Position numbers and translations under genes: made by a program. This document shows, one piece after another, positions 21,731 through 32,609 of a DNA stretch of 64,000 nucleotides. Source of the stretch: Geodermatophilus pulveris (GTDB lineage Bacteria > Actinomycetota > Actinomycetes > Mycobacteriales > Geodermatophilaceae); the NCBI RefSeq assembly GCF_900188375.1, contig NZ_FZOO01000005.1, positions 62,001-126,000 on the forward strand, given 5' to 3'. The notes beneath the pieces are model-generated. The model saw only the letters and a list, made by a program, of their open reading frames with translations, was not told where the DNA came from and did not search any database. Each line of letters opens with the position of its first letter. Position 1 is the stretch's first letter.

Positions 21731-22243
21731 TCAGGCGGGGACGGAGACCCCCACGCCGCCGCGGGTCTGCGCGCCGTAGCGGGCGGTCTCGCGGTCGAGG
21801 TCCAGCGGCGCGGTGAGCGGCGCCCCCTCGGTGAGCTCCGGGGTGACCAGCGCGGCCGGGACGAGCCAGGAGACCTCGAACTCCAGGCCGTCGGGGTCCC
21901 GCGCGTAGAGCGCCTTGGTCGTGACGTGGTCCGAGGCGCCGGTCAGCGCGCCGGCCCGCTGCAGGGCGTCGCGGACGCGGGCCAGCTCGGCGAGCGTGTC
22001 GACCTCCCAGGCCAGGTGGTACAGGCCGACGGTGCGCCGGCCGGCCTCCGAGGCCCCGGCACCGTCGCCGACCCGGAACAGCCCGAGGTCGTGGTCGTTG
22101 GTCGAGCCCTCGGCCTGCAGGAAGACCGCGGCGCCCGGGATCTCGTTGGTCACCCGGAAGCCGAGCACGTCGCGGTAGAAGGCCAGGCTGCGCGCGAGGT
22201 CACGGACGTACAGGACGGCGTGGTTGAGGCGCTGGACGGGCAC
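21731..22243 (-). CDS. VOC family protein (extradiol dioxygenase/glyoxalase-like)
   Basis: 170 residues. Two beta-alpha-beta modules of the vicinal oxygen chelate fold: [26 protein letters not shown], and [26 protein letters not shown] with [15 protein letters not shown]. Candidate metal ligands are His (LNHAVLY), His (LYHLAWE) and Glu (LEFEVSW), as in catechol-2,3-dioxygenases. GTG at 22243 is preceded by AGGAG six bases upstream; the longer frame to 22303 would read through an inverted repeat and is rejected. A long palindrome (22281-22314) and the remains of a marR gene lie upstream, so this was probably a MarR-controlled gene. Confidence 0.85.
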   Translation of the reverse strand: MPVQRLNHAVLYVRDLARSLAFYRDVLGFRVTNEIPGAAVFLQAEGSTNDHDLGLFRVGDGAGASEAGRRTVGLYHLAWEVDTLAELARVRDALQRAGALTGASDHVTTKALYARDPDGLEFEVSWLVPAALVTPELTEGAPLTAPLDLDRETARYGAQTRGGVGVSVPA

Positions 22244-22280
22244 GGCGGGCTCCTCGTGGGTGGACGGCTGCCCCAGTGTG

Positions 22281-22314
22281 CTCCCGACTGCTTGAGAGTT
22301 CAAGTAGTCGGGAG
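22281..22314. promoter_or_regulatory. Long inverted repeat, probable MarR operator
   Basis: CTCCCGACTGCTTGA and TCAAGTAGTCGGGAG form 15-bp arms with one mismatch around GAGT. The inner TTGA-type core resembles MarR sites. It lies 38 bases upstream of the VOC start. The divergent marR gene expected on its other side survives only as a C-terminal scrap at 22501-22590. Confidence 0.6.
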
Positions 22315-22373
22315 CTCACCGTGCCCGCCCGGCGCGGTGTCCCGCCGTCGTGCGGGACCGGCGCCGGGGCCTG

Positions 22374-22499
22374 CGGGCGCCCCGGCCACCGGAAGCGGTC
22401 GCCGAGCCAGGAGGCCACCGCGGGCACGATCACGGTGCGCACCAGCACCGCGCCCACCAGCACCAGGACCAGCGGGATCACCACCAGCCGGTCCCGGGC
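22374..22499 (-). pseudogene. MMPL family transporter remnant
   Basis: On the minus strand this stretch reads [17 protein letters not shown] followed directly by [25 protein letters not shown]. The first piece matches the start of a mid-protein transmembrane block of MMPL transporters and the second their last segment (LLVRT-VPA-LG-WWP); about 140 residues normally lie between them. There is no usable start or intact frame. A degraded C-terminal fragment. Confidence 0.6.
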
Positions 22500-22500
22500 C

Positions 22501-22590
22501 CCGGCGGAGCTGGCCGACGGGGAGCTCGCCGTGGTGGAGCGCTTCCTGCGCGCCGTCCTGGCCGGCCCCGGCCGCCGACCCGCGGCCTCC
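22501..22590 (+). pseudogene. MarR regulator remnant (C-terminal helix)
   Basis: The plus strand reads [24 protein letters not shown], which fits the last dimerisation helix of MarR proteins (LSDEELA-L--LLRKLL). Nothing of the winged helix is left; the space where it should be holds reversed MMPL sequence. The intact palindrome at 22281-22314 would have been its operator. Confidence 0.5.
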
Positions 22591-22713
22591 CGCGCGCGGG
22601 AGGCGGTCTGGCCCGGCCGGGCCACGGTTCGGCCCCGACGTGTCAGGCGGGCCGGGCAGGACGTCGTCGTCCAGCCCACCCACCCCGCACGCACGCACGA
22701 CGGAGGGAACCCG

Positions 22714-23343
22714 ATGCCCGACTACCAGCTCCCCGACCTGCCCTACGACTACGGGGCGCTGCAGCCGCACATCTCCGGCGAGATCATGGAGCTGCACCAC
22801 TCCAAGCACCACCAGACCTACGTCACCGGCGCCAACACCGCGCTGGAGAAGCTCGCCGAGGCGCGCGCGACCGACGGGCTGGCGACGGCGAACCTGCACG
22901 AGAAGAACCTGGCGTTCAACCTGGCCGGGCACGTCAACCACTCGGTGTTCTGGCCGAACATGAGCCCCGACGGCGGCGACCGCCCCGACGGCGAGCTGGC
23001 CGCGGCCATCGACGACCAGTTCGGCTCCTTCGACGCCTTCCGGGCGCACTTCACCGCCGTCGCCGGCGGCGTCCAGGGCTCGGGCTGGTCGATCCTGGCC
23101 TGGGACTCCGTCGGCCAGAAGCTGCTGATCTGCCAGCTCTACGACCACCAGGGCAACCTCGCCGTCGGCCTGGTCCCGCTGCTGATGCTCGACATGTGGG
23201 AGCACGCGTTCTACCTGCAGTACCGCAACGTGAAGACCGACTACATCGACGCGTGGTGGAACGTCGTCCACTGGGCCGACGTCACGCAGCGGTTCACCAC
23301 GGCGCGCACCGCCACCGCGGGGCTCATCGTCCCGGCCGCCTGA
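22714..23343 (+). CDS. sodA: Superoxide dismutase (Mn/Fe family)
   Basis: 209 residues. Metal ligands are visible: His in [13 protein letters not shown] (~28), His in HVNHSVFW (~77), and the signature [11 protein letters not shown] (Asp and His). ATG at 22714 follows GGAGG by 8 bases. The [13 protein letters not shown] and [14 protein letters not shown] elements are typical of Mn-type enzymes of actinobacteria; metal choice between Mn and Fe cannot be settled by eye. Directly upstream of an Nramp manganese transporter, which supports manganese use. A strong hairpin follows the stop. Confidence 0.95.
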   Translation: MPDYQLPDLPYDYGALQPHISGEIMELHHSKHHQTYVTGANTALEKLAEARATDGLATANLHEKNLAFNLAGHVNHSVFWPNMSPDGGDRPDGELAAAIDDQFGSFDAFRAHFTAVAGGVQGSGWSILAWDSVGQKLLICQLYDHQGNLAVGLVPLLMLDMWEHAFYLQYRNVKTDYIDAWWNVVHWADVTQRFTTARTATAGLIVPAA

Positions 23344-23350
23344 GCACGCC

Positions 23351-23382
23351 CCCCGGGGCCGCGGGCGACCGCGGCCCCGGGG
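23351..23382 (+). terminator. Strong hairpin after sodA
   Basis: CCCCGGGGCCGCGG and CCGCGGCCCCGGGG form a perfect 14-bp GC stem with a GCGA loop, 8 bases after the sodA stop codon. No U-tract, as usual in this GC class. It probably separates sodA from mntH transcription. Confidence 0.7.
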
Positions 23383-23497
23383 CGTCAGGGAAGCCTCACC
23401 TCGGCCCGCGCGGGCCACGCCCTGGCCCGACCGTGACACCCCCGGCGGGCAGGACCACAGCGACCACCCCGCACCGCCCGTCCCCTGCGAGGCCCCC

Positions 23498-24790
23498 GTG
23501 TACCTGTCCAAGACCGAGGCCGCCGTCCTGCCGACCACCCTGGTCGCCGGCCCCCGCCGCCCCCCGCAGCCGGCCGGGCGGCGGCGGATCTGGCCGCTGC
23601 TCGGCCCGGCCTTCGTCGCCGCGGTCGCCTACGTGGACCCGGGCAACTTCGCCACCAACTTCTCCGGCGGCGCCTCCTTCGGCTACACCCTGCTGTGGGT
23701 GATCGTCGCGGCCAACCTCATGGCGATGCTCATCCAGAGCCTGACCGCCAAGCTCGGCCTGGCCACCGGCCGGGACCTGGCGACCAACTGCCGCGAGCAG
23801 CTGCCCCGCCCGGTCACCCGGGGCCTGTGGCTGCAGGCCGAGGCGGTCGCCATCGCCACCGACCTGGCCGAGATCGTCGGCGGAGCGGTCGCGCTGAACC
23901 TGCTCTTCGGCGTCCCGCTGCCGGTCGGGGGGCTGATCACCGCCGTCGTCGCCTTCGTGCTGCTGGCCGCGCAGTCCCGCGGGCACCGCCCCTTCGAGCG
24001 GGTCATCACCGGCCTGCTGCTGGTCATCGGCGCCGGCTTCGCCTACACGCTGGTCGGCTCCGGTGTCGACATGGGCGGGATGGCCTCCGGGATGGTGCCC
24101 TCCTTCGCCGGCCCGGACAGCCTGGTGCTGGCCGCCGGCATCCTCGGCGCCACGGTCATGCCGCACGTCATCTACGTGCACTCCGCGCTCACCCCGGGCC
24201 GCTACGGCGACGTGGTCACCGCCGGGCGCACCCGCGAGGGACGGCGCGGGCTGCTGCGCGCCCAGCGGCTGGACGTGCTCGTGGCCATGGGCGTGGCCGG
24301 GCTGGTCAACGCCGCGATGCTGGTCATCGCCGCCCAGCTGTTCACCGGCTCGGCCGAGCAGGCCGGCTCCCTCGAGGGCGTGCACGCCGGGCTGGGCGAC
24401 CAGCTGGGCGCCGGCGCGGCGCTCGCCTTCGCCCTGGCCCTGCTGGCGTCGGGCTTCGCGTCGTCCTCGGTCGGCACGCACGCCGGCCAGGTGGTCATGG
24501 CCGGGTTCCTCAAGCGGCACATCCCGGTGCTGGTCCGCCGGCTGGTCACCCTCGCCCCGGCACTGCTGGTGCTGGTGCTCGGGGGCGACCCGACGACCGC
24601 GCTGGTCTGGTCGCAGGTGGTGCTCAGCTTCGGCATCCCGTTCGCCCTGGTGCCGCTGCTGTGGCTGACCAGCCGGCGCGACCTGATGGGCGGCTGGGTG
24701 AACCGGCGGGTCACCACCGTCGCCGGGTGCGTCGTGGCGGCGCTGATCATCGCGCTCAACGGCCACCTGCTGCTCGGCTTCGTCCTCTGA
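23498..24790 (+). CDS. mntH: Nramp family divalent metal (Mn2+) transporter
   Basis: 430 residues, about 11 transmembrane helices. The Nramp metal site is present: helix 1 AYVDPGNFATN (Asp47, Asn50) and helix 6 GATVMPHVIYVHS (Met221, Pro222, His223). The Met and Asn ligands point to transition metals, mainly manganese, with proton symport. ASGFASSSVGTHAGQVVMAGFL and QVVLSFGIPFALVPLLWLTS are also family-typical. It follows sodA, so the pair may supply and use manganese in oxidative defence. GTG start at 23498; alternatives further in would cut the cytoplasmic tail only. Confidence 0.95.
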   Translation: MYLSKTEAAVLPTTLVAGPRRPPQPAGRRRIWPLLGPAFVAAVAYVDPGNFATNFSGGASFGYTLLWVIVAANLMAMLIQSLTAKLGLATGRDLATNCREQLPRPVTRGLWLQAEAVAIATDLAEIVGGAVALNLLFGVPLPVGGLITAVVAFVLLAAQSRGHRPFERVITGLLLVIGAGFAYTLVGSGVDMGGMASGMVPSFAGPDSLVLAAGILGATVMPHVIYVHSALTPGRYGDVVTAGRTREGRRGLLRAQRLDVLVAMGVAGLVNAAMLVIAAQLFTGSAEQAGSLEGVHAGLGDQLGAGAALAFALALLASGFASSSVGTHAGQVVMAGFLKRHIPVLVRRLVTLAPALLVLVLGGDPTTALVWSQVVLSFGIPFALVPLLWLTSRRDLMGGWVNRRVTTVAGCVVAALIIALNGHLLLGFVL

Positions 24791-24813
24791 GCCCGCTCGC
24801 ACCCCGGCCGAGC

Positions 24814-24864
24814 GTGTGCGCCGCCGCCCTGCTCCACCCTCCGGGAGGGGGCCTGGGCGCACAC
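24814..24864. terminator. Branched hairpin between convergent mntH and tenA
   Basis: GTGTGCGCC (24814-24822) pairs perfectly with GGCGCACAC (24856-24864); inside, CCCTC pairs with GAGGG around CGG. It lies between the stops of mntH (+) and tenA (-), so it can end transcription from both sides. Confidence 0.5.
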
Positions 24865-24887
24865 CGTCGCGGGCCGGGGAGCGGCCG

Positions 24888-25505
24888 TCAGGCCCCGCGC
24901 CAGGCGGCGTCGAAGAAGCCGACCTCCAGCTGCATGGCGCGCCGGTACGCCGTCCGGACGGCGGGGACGTCGGCGGCGTGCGCGTCCAGCAGCCGCTCCA
25001 GGGTGCCGGCCAGCGCGTCGAACGCCGGGTCGGCGTAGGTGGTGACCCACTCGGCGTAGTCCCCGGCGCGCCCGGGCGACAGCGAGCGGCCCAGGTGCGC
25101 GTACAGGCGCATGCACGGCGTCATCGCCGCGCAGGCCGCCCCGACCCCGCCGAGGGACGCCGTGGCCAGCAGGAAGTCGGTGTAGGCGGTGGTCGCCGGC
25201 AGCGGCTCGACGCCGGCCAGGTCGATGCCCCAGCGGGCGGCGTAGCCGGCGTGCAGCGCCAGCTCCTCGCGGACCCCGGCGAGCAGGTCGGCGAAGGCGT
25301 CCAGGGTGGCCCGGTCGGGGCTGTGCGCCACCCCGAGGGCGTAGCCGCGGGCGAAGGACTCCAGGAAGAACGCGTCCTGGGCGACGTAGCCGGCGAAGCG
25401 GTCCCGGGGCAGCGTGCCGTCGCCGATGCCGGCCACGAAGGGGTGCGCCAGCGCCGCGGCGGCCAGGTCGGCGTTCGCCGCCCACAGGTCGGCGGACAGC
25501 GTCAT
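24888..25505 (-). CDS. tenA: Aminopyrimidine aminohydrolase / thiaminase II, TenA_C type
   Basis: 205 residues. TenA fold with YVAQDAFFLESFARGYALG (Asp44), TAYTDFLLATA, and AAMTPCMRLYAHLG carrying the active-site Cys131 of the TenA_C class; LEVGFFDAAW near the end holds the conserved Glu. Such enzymes hydrolyse aminopyrimidine breakdown products of thiamine to HMP for salvage. It sits 3 bases from a tandem-repeat tract and next to a second TenA gene; the thiamine operon is divergent. ATG at 25505 lies immediately before the conserved N-terminus. Confidence 0.9.
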   Translation of the reverse strand: MTLSADLWAANADLAAAALAHPFVAGIGDGTLPRDRFAGYVAQDAFFLESFARGYALGVAHSPDRATLDAFADLLAGVREELALHAGYAARWGIDLAGVEPLPATTAYTDFLLATASLGGVGAACAAMTPCMRLYAHLGRSLSPGRAGDYAEWVTTYADPAFDALAGTLERLLDAHAADVPAVRTAYRRAMQLEVGFFDAAWRGA

Positions 25506-25507
25506 GC

Positions 25508-25598
25508 GTCCAGCGCCGTGCTCACAGCGCCGAGTCCAGCGCCATGCTCACAGCGCCGAGTCCAGCGCCATGCTCACAGCGCCGAGTCCAGCGCCATG
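25508..25598. repeat. 26-bp tandem repeat, 3.5 copies, at the TenA_E gene end
   Basis: Units start at 25508, 25534 and 25560, with a 13-base partial at 25586; the first differs by one base (GTG for ATG). On the minus strand each unit reads ATG GCG CTG GAC TCG GCG CTG TGA, i.e. MALDSAL plus stop, which is the very end of the TenA_E gene. The tract therefore duplicates the terminal codons and stop of that gene and fills the gap to tenA. Confidence 0.9.
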
Positions 25599-26173
25599 TC
25601 CCAGAAGGCCACCTCGGCCGCGACCACCTCGGCGAAGGTCGCACCGGCGTCCGGGGCGGGCGTGCCGTCGGCCGCCGCCTCGAGCCCGGCGACGTAGCCG
25701 GCGAACCCCGGCGCCGTCCAGTGCGCGACGAACTCCCGGTACCCCGCCGCCCCGGGCCGGGCGTGCGACCAGGCGTCGAGGTAGGTGCGCTCGATGGTCC
25801 ACAGCGCGGTCAGCGCCGTCCCGGCGTCGGCGGCGTCCAGCCGGTCCAGCAGCTCCGCGTAGCCGGCCGTGGCCGGCCGCGGCGGCGCCCCGAGGTCCAG
25901 CCCGCGGGCGGCGGCCTGCTGCTCCAACCAGGCCAGCTCGTCGACCAGCGCGACCAGTCCCGCGGCGAGCACCGCCTGCGCCGGCCGGGGCGCGCGGGCC
26001 AGCAGCCGCGCCTGGAGGCGCAGCAGGTCGGTGACGAAACGGGCGTCCTGCACCAGCCAGGTGTCGAAGGCGGCGACCGGGACCGTCCCGTCGCGGACGG
26101 CGTCGAGGAACGGGTGCCGCGTGGCCCGCCGCCAGGCGTCGGGACGGCGGGAGGGGAGGTCGGCGACCGGCAC
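25574..26173 (-). CDS. TenA family protein, TenA_E type
   Basis: 199 residues. TenA topology with WLVQDARFVTDLLRLQARLL (Asp in the usual place) but no active-site cysteine; instead ALWTIERTYLDAWSHARPG carries the W-x-I-E-x-x-Y pattern of the TenA_E class. TenA_E proteins act on aminopyrimidine amides in thiamine salvage (partner or alternative to TenA_C). GTG at 26173 is the first start before the conserved region; it is divergent from the TPP-riboswitch operon. The stop at 25574 lies in the third copy of the 26-bp repeat; a slip of the reading frame there would end at 25548. Confidence 0.85.
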   Translation of the reverse strand: MPVADLPSRRPDAWRRATRHPFLDAVRDGTVPVAAFDTWLVQDARFVTDLLRLQARLLARAPRPAQAVLAAGLVALVDELAWLEQQAAARGLDLGAPPRPATAGYAELLDRLDAADAGTALTALWTIERTYLDAWSHARPGAAGYREFVAHWTAPGFAGYVAGLEAAADGTPAPDAGATFAEVVAAEVAFWDMALDSAL

Positions 26174-26210
26174 GGCGGGGACTGTACGGAGTGGGTCTAG
26201 GGTGGGCCCC

Positions 26211-26306
26211 GCATGTGCGGGAGCTCGGGCACGACCGGGCTGAGAGGGCGACTCGACGCGTCGCCGACCGCTGGAACCTGACCGGGTAATGCCGGCGTAG
26301 GGAGCG
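26211..26306 (+). promoter_or_regulatory. TPP riboswitch (THI element)
   Basis: The aptamer blocks are all present in order: CGGGAGCTCGGGC, CCGGGCTGAGAGGG, a variable hairpin (GGCGACTC-GACGCGTCGCC region), then GACCGCTGGAACCTGACC, GGGTAATGCCGGCGTAGGGAG. It ends 4 bases before the cytX start, so the ribosome-binding GGGAG is part of the aptamer's 3' conserved strand. That suggests control of translation start: TPP binding would lock the site. The genes downstream are all thiamine genes. Confidence 0.95.
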
Positions 26307-26309
26307 ACC

Positions 26310-27655
26310 ATGAGCACGTCGAACGCCGTCCCCTCGACGGGCTCCGCGCCCGGTGAGGCCCCCCTCACCCTCGCCGAGCCCCCGGCTCCCGTCCTGGGCC
26401 TGCGGGACACCTTCGGGCTGTGGGCCAACCTCGGCGTCAGCCTGCTGCTGCCGGTGGCCGCCGTCTTCGTCGTCCTCCCCGGCCGGCCGCTGTCCACGAC
26501 GCTCGGCGCCATCGTCGTCGGGGCCGTCATCGGCGCCACGCTGCTCGGGCTGGCCGCCGCCGCGGGCGCGCGCGAGCGGGTGCCGACGATGGTGCTGCTG
26601 CGCGGGCTGCTCGGCCGGCGCGCCTCCGCGCTGCCCACCGCGGTCAACCTCGTGCAGTGCGTCGGCTGGGCCACCTTCGAGATCGTGATCATCGCCGAGG
26701 CGGCGTCCCGCGCGCTGGACGCCCCGCGCTGGCCGTTCGTGCTGGCCGCCGGCGTGCTGGCCACCGCGATGGCGCTGCGCCCGCTGGGCGTGGCCCGCGT
26801 GCTGGCCCGCTACGCGGTCTGGGCCGCGCTGGCCGCCGTCGTCTACCTCTTCGTCAACGTGCTCGCCGAGCCGCTGCCGCCGCTCACCGACGGCGCGGCG
26901 ACGTCGTTCTGGACGGCGGCCGACATCGTCATCGCGCTGCCGGTCTCCTGGTTCCCGCTGGTCGCCGACTACACCCGGCACGCCCGCAGCGCCCGGGCCG
27001 CGGGCGTCGGTGCGGGGTTGGGCTACGGGCTGGCCACGATCGTGATGTTCACCCTCGGCGTCGTCGCGCTGGCCGCCTACGGCAGCGCCGGGTTCGACGT
27101 CATCGACGCGCTGCTCGCCGTCCCGCTGGGGGCCCTGGCCGTGCTGGTGCTGGTGACCGTGGAGCTCGACGAGGCCTTCGCCAACGTCTACTCGACCGCG
27201 GTGTCGGCGCAGAACCTCGTCGCCCGGGCCGACCGGCGGCTGCTGGCGGTGGGCGTCGGCGCCGTCGCCACGCTGCTGGCCCTGACCTTCGACATCGCCG
27301 CCTACGAGCCGTTCCTCTTCCTCATCGGCGCGGTGTTCGTGCCGCTGGCCGGCGTGCTGCTCGTCGCCTACGCCACCACCCCGCGCGGCGCCTGGGACAC
27401 CTCCGACACCGCCCCCGCCCGGCCGCTGTTCCTGCTGCCGTGGGCGGCCGGCTTCCTCGCCTACCAGCTCACCCTGCCGACGTACTTCGCCGGCCCGGGC
27501 GCCGGGTGGACCGCGTGGTGGTCCGCCCGCCAGGCCGACCTGGGCATCGACCCGGCCAACGGGTGGTCGGCGTCACTGGTCGGCCTGGCCGTCGCGGTCG
27601 GCCTCACCGCGCTGGTCTGCCTGCCCGGGGTGCTGCGCCGGCGGAGGACGGCGGC

Positions 27656-27659
<4 letters not shown>
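26310..27659 (+). CDS. cytX: Putative HMP/thiamine precursor permease (NCS1 family, CytX-like)
   Basis: 449 residues, 12 predicted transmembrane helices. NCS1 (purine-cytosine permease) features: FGLWANLGVSLLLPVAAVFV, LGRRASALPTAVNLVQCVGWATFEIVIIAEA, and SWFPLVADYTRHARS. Its place directly under a TPP riboswitch at the head of a thi operon identifies it as CytX, the proposed hydroxymethylpyrimidine importer. ATG 4 bases after the aptamer. Its TGA overlaps the thiO ATG (ATGA). Confidence 0.9.
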
Positions 27660-30339
<2,680 letters not shown>

Positions 30340-30361
<22 letters not shown>

Positions 30362-31289
30362 CCTGCGGCCGGGCGGGAGTCGGCGACGACGTCGACCACC
30401 ACGACCCCGGCCGGGGACGGCGGCGGGATGGCGGCCAGCACGGCGGCGACCTGCGGCAGCAGCGAGAGGCGACGAGGACCAGCGCGCCGATGGTCGCCAC
30501 GTGCCGGCTCATCTGCCGGGTGAGCGCGACCAGGCCGACGTTCCGGCTGGACATCGTCGTCGGGAGCGCGCCGAAGACGCCGCCGAGCACCGCGCTGCCG
30601 CCCTCGGCGAGGACGCCGCCGCCAAGCTCCCGCGCCGTCGCCGGGCGCCCGGCGCCGCCCTCGGTGACCGCGTGCACCGTGCCCACCGCGTCGACGGTGT
30701 TGACCACCCCGACGACGGCCATCGACAGCACCGCGACCGGCGGGGAGGACACGCCGAAGTCGAACGGTGCGGGGACGGCGACCAGCGGCCGGTCGCCGAC
30801 ACCGGACGGGTCGAGCAGGCCCAGCGGGACGGCCACCAGGTGGCCCACGACCACCGCGACGAGCACCGAGGCGGTGCACAGCAGCCCGCGGCAGAACTGG
30901 TTGAGCACCAGCACCAGCACCAGCCCCGCGACGGCGAGGTCGACCGGCGCGCCGAGGTCCGCCGAGGACGGCGTCCAGCCCGTGGTCGGCGGCCAGCGGG
31001 ACGGCCACCGCGATGGACGCGAAGCCGGAGCCCATCACCAGCGGCAGCCGGCTGCCCACCGGGCCGATGCCGACGGTCTGCAGCAGCGTGGCCAGCCCGG
31101 CGCAGGGCAACGCGGCCTGCACCAGCAGCACCGCCTGGCCGGTGGTCGCGCCGATCACCCCGGCCAGCAGGTGCGAGGACCCTCCTGCCCCCACCGCTCA
31201 CAGGCTCGCGGCGGGCCCCGGCAGGAGGGCCGGCGGCACGGCGGCCGGGCGTCGGGGTCGGTGCGGTCGGACGTCCGGGCGGTGGTCAT
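30340..31289 (-). pseudogene. Uracil/xanthine permease (NCS2) remnant with several frameshifts
   Basis: An ATG at 31289 (GGAGCACGCG upstream) starts MTTARTSDRTDPDARP, but the frame shifts. Recognisable pieces follow in changing frames: HLLAGVIGAT, LVQAALPCAGLATLLQTVGIGPVGSRLPLVMGSGFASI (NCS2 helices 2-3) in one frame; LVLVLNQFCRGLLCTASVLVAVVVGHLVA to NTVDAVGTVHAVTEGG and GGVFGALPTTMSSRNVGLVALTRQMSRHVATIGALVLV (helices 6-10) in another; LSLLPQVAAVLAAIP in the first again. Total length is ~950 bases against ~1,350 for an intact gene, so deletions accompany at least three frameshifts. The stop falls inside the end of thiE. Confidence 0.8.
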
Positions 31290-31551
31290 CGCGTGCTCCT
31301 GAGCCGGGGACCGGTACCCGGACGAGCATCACGACCGCGTGTTCCGCCGCGGTGTCGCCCCGGTTGCATCCCGGAGCGGGGGCGGTGTCCGGCCGATCAC
31401 CGCCTGTGACCCCTGTCTTACGATGTTTGGGATCCGGCACGCAGACCCATACGCAGGTGTCCGGTTCGCCCGCGAACCGTCGGTCGGTCACGCCCGCCGG
31501 GCGAGGGCCACGGCCCGCCGTGCGCGGGCGAGCAGGTGAGAGGACCACGGC

Positions 31552-31974
31552 GTGACAGGCGAGGCGGCCAGGCAGCTGTGGCCGTCCGCACGACCGCCGG
31601 CGGCGCCCGAGCACCTCGTGTGGCACCTGAGCACCGTGTCCGAGCTGCCCCAGGTCCGCGCCGAGGTGCGGGCGCACCTCGCCGGACCGCGGCTGGCCGA
31701 CCTGCGCGACCGGCTGGTGCTCGCCCTCGACGAGATGGCCTCCAACGCGCTGCGGCACGGGGGCGGCGACGTGAGCGCCTCGGTGCGCCCGGTGGCCGGC
31801 CGCTGGCTGGTCGAGGTCTGCGACGGCGCGCCCGGCACCCCACCGACGCCGGCGGTCGGCCGCGACCCCAGCGAGGGCGGGCTGGGGCTCTACCTGATCG
31901 CGGAGCTCGCCGTCGACCACGGCTGGTACGTGAGCGCGGGGGCCAAGCACGTCTGGGCGGTCCTCGCCCCCTGA
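31552..31974 (+). CDS. RsbW-like anti-sigma factor ATPase
   Basis: 140 residues forming a single GHKL fold: LSTVSELPQVRAEVRAHLAGP, N-box ALDEMASNALRHGGG, a VEVCDGAPG box and EGGLGLYLIAELA, ending KHVWAVLAP. This is the small RsbW/SpoIIAB-like class that in actinobacteria pairs with STAS proteins. It is highly similar in layout to the protein at 37540-38040. No STAS or sigma gene is adjacent. GTG start at 31552. A very stable hairpin follows at 32082. Confidence 0.85.
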   Translation: MTGEAARQLWPSARPPAAPEHLVWHLSTVSELPQVRAEVRAHLAGPRLADLRDRLVLALDEMASNALRHGGGDVSASVRPVAGRWLVEVCDGAPGTPPTPAVGRDPSEGGLGLYLIAELAVDHGWYVSAGAKHVWAVLAP

Positions 31975-32081
31975 CCTGCGCGCCGCCCCGTCGACCCACG
32001 CGACCCGGGTCCGGGACGACGGCCACCCGCCGGGCCTGCCGGGGGCGGTGCGGACCGCGGGGCCAGCCGGGACGCGGGACG

Positions 32082-32129
32082 GCCGACGGCGGGCGCCCCC
32101 CGGATCCGGGAGGGGCGCCCGCCGTCGGC
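32082..32129. terminator. 18-bp perfect hairpin
   Basis: GCCGACGGCGGGCGCCCC (32082-32099) and its exact complement (32112-32129) flank a 12-base loop that itself holds the palindrome CGGATCCG. It is 108 bases after the RsbW-like gene and 480 bases before the end of the minus-strand proline-rich gene, so it can act as a terminator from either side. Confidence 0.6.
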
Positions 32130-32609
32130 AGGTGGTGGAACGGTGCCGTGCGGTGCCGTCCTGGGGCGCGTCCTGCGCGCACTGCCCCCGGCCGGGTGGC
32201 CCGGGCCGGTCTCCTGCGGTCGACTCCCGAGCCGGTGGTGCCCCGGTCAGGTCGATGCCGGTCAGAGACCCGGGGACGGGCACTGGCACGGACCTGTCGC
32301 CCTCGGGCGGTGCCCGTCGCCGGTCAGCCGTGCCGCGGAGCGGTCGCCGCCTCCCTGGAGGGTCCGCGCGCTGCGTCGGGCGCAGTCGGCGGGGGGTCGG
32401 GGCGGCTACCGGTGGAGCGGGACGTCTGGGGCGGCGGGACTGCCACCGTCGGAGGGACGCACCAGGGGCGGTGCGGGTCGGTCGGGAGGAGCGGAGACCC
32501 CCGTGGCCTGGCGCACGGCCACCGTGGCGGGGTGGCCGGCTGCCGGAGCCGGGAGGCGGTGCGGGGACGGCGTCCGCGGCGGTGCCGGGACACGCGGGGT
32601 GGGTCCGGG
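32130..32609. other. Gene-free stretch after the hairpin
   Basis: No convincing gene is seen on either strand. Open frames here are GC-driven and give Arg/Gly/Pro-rich nonsense without ribosome sites. Several GGTG/CCGG-rich short repeats are present but no clear regulatory motif. It may be the decayed downstream part of the proline-rich gene at 32610. Confidence 0.4.

Noticed and set aside
21731..22303. Longer VOC start at 22303
   Set aside because: It would place the inverted repeat inside the coding region; the GTG at 22243 has a good AGGAG site.
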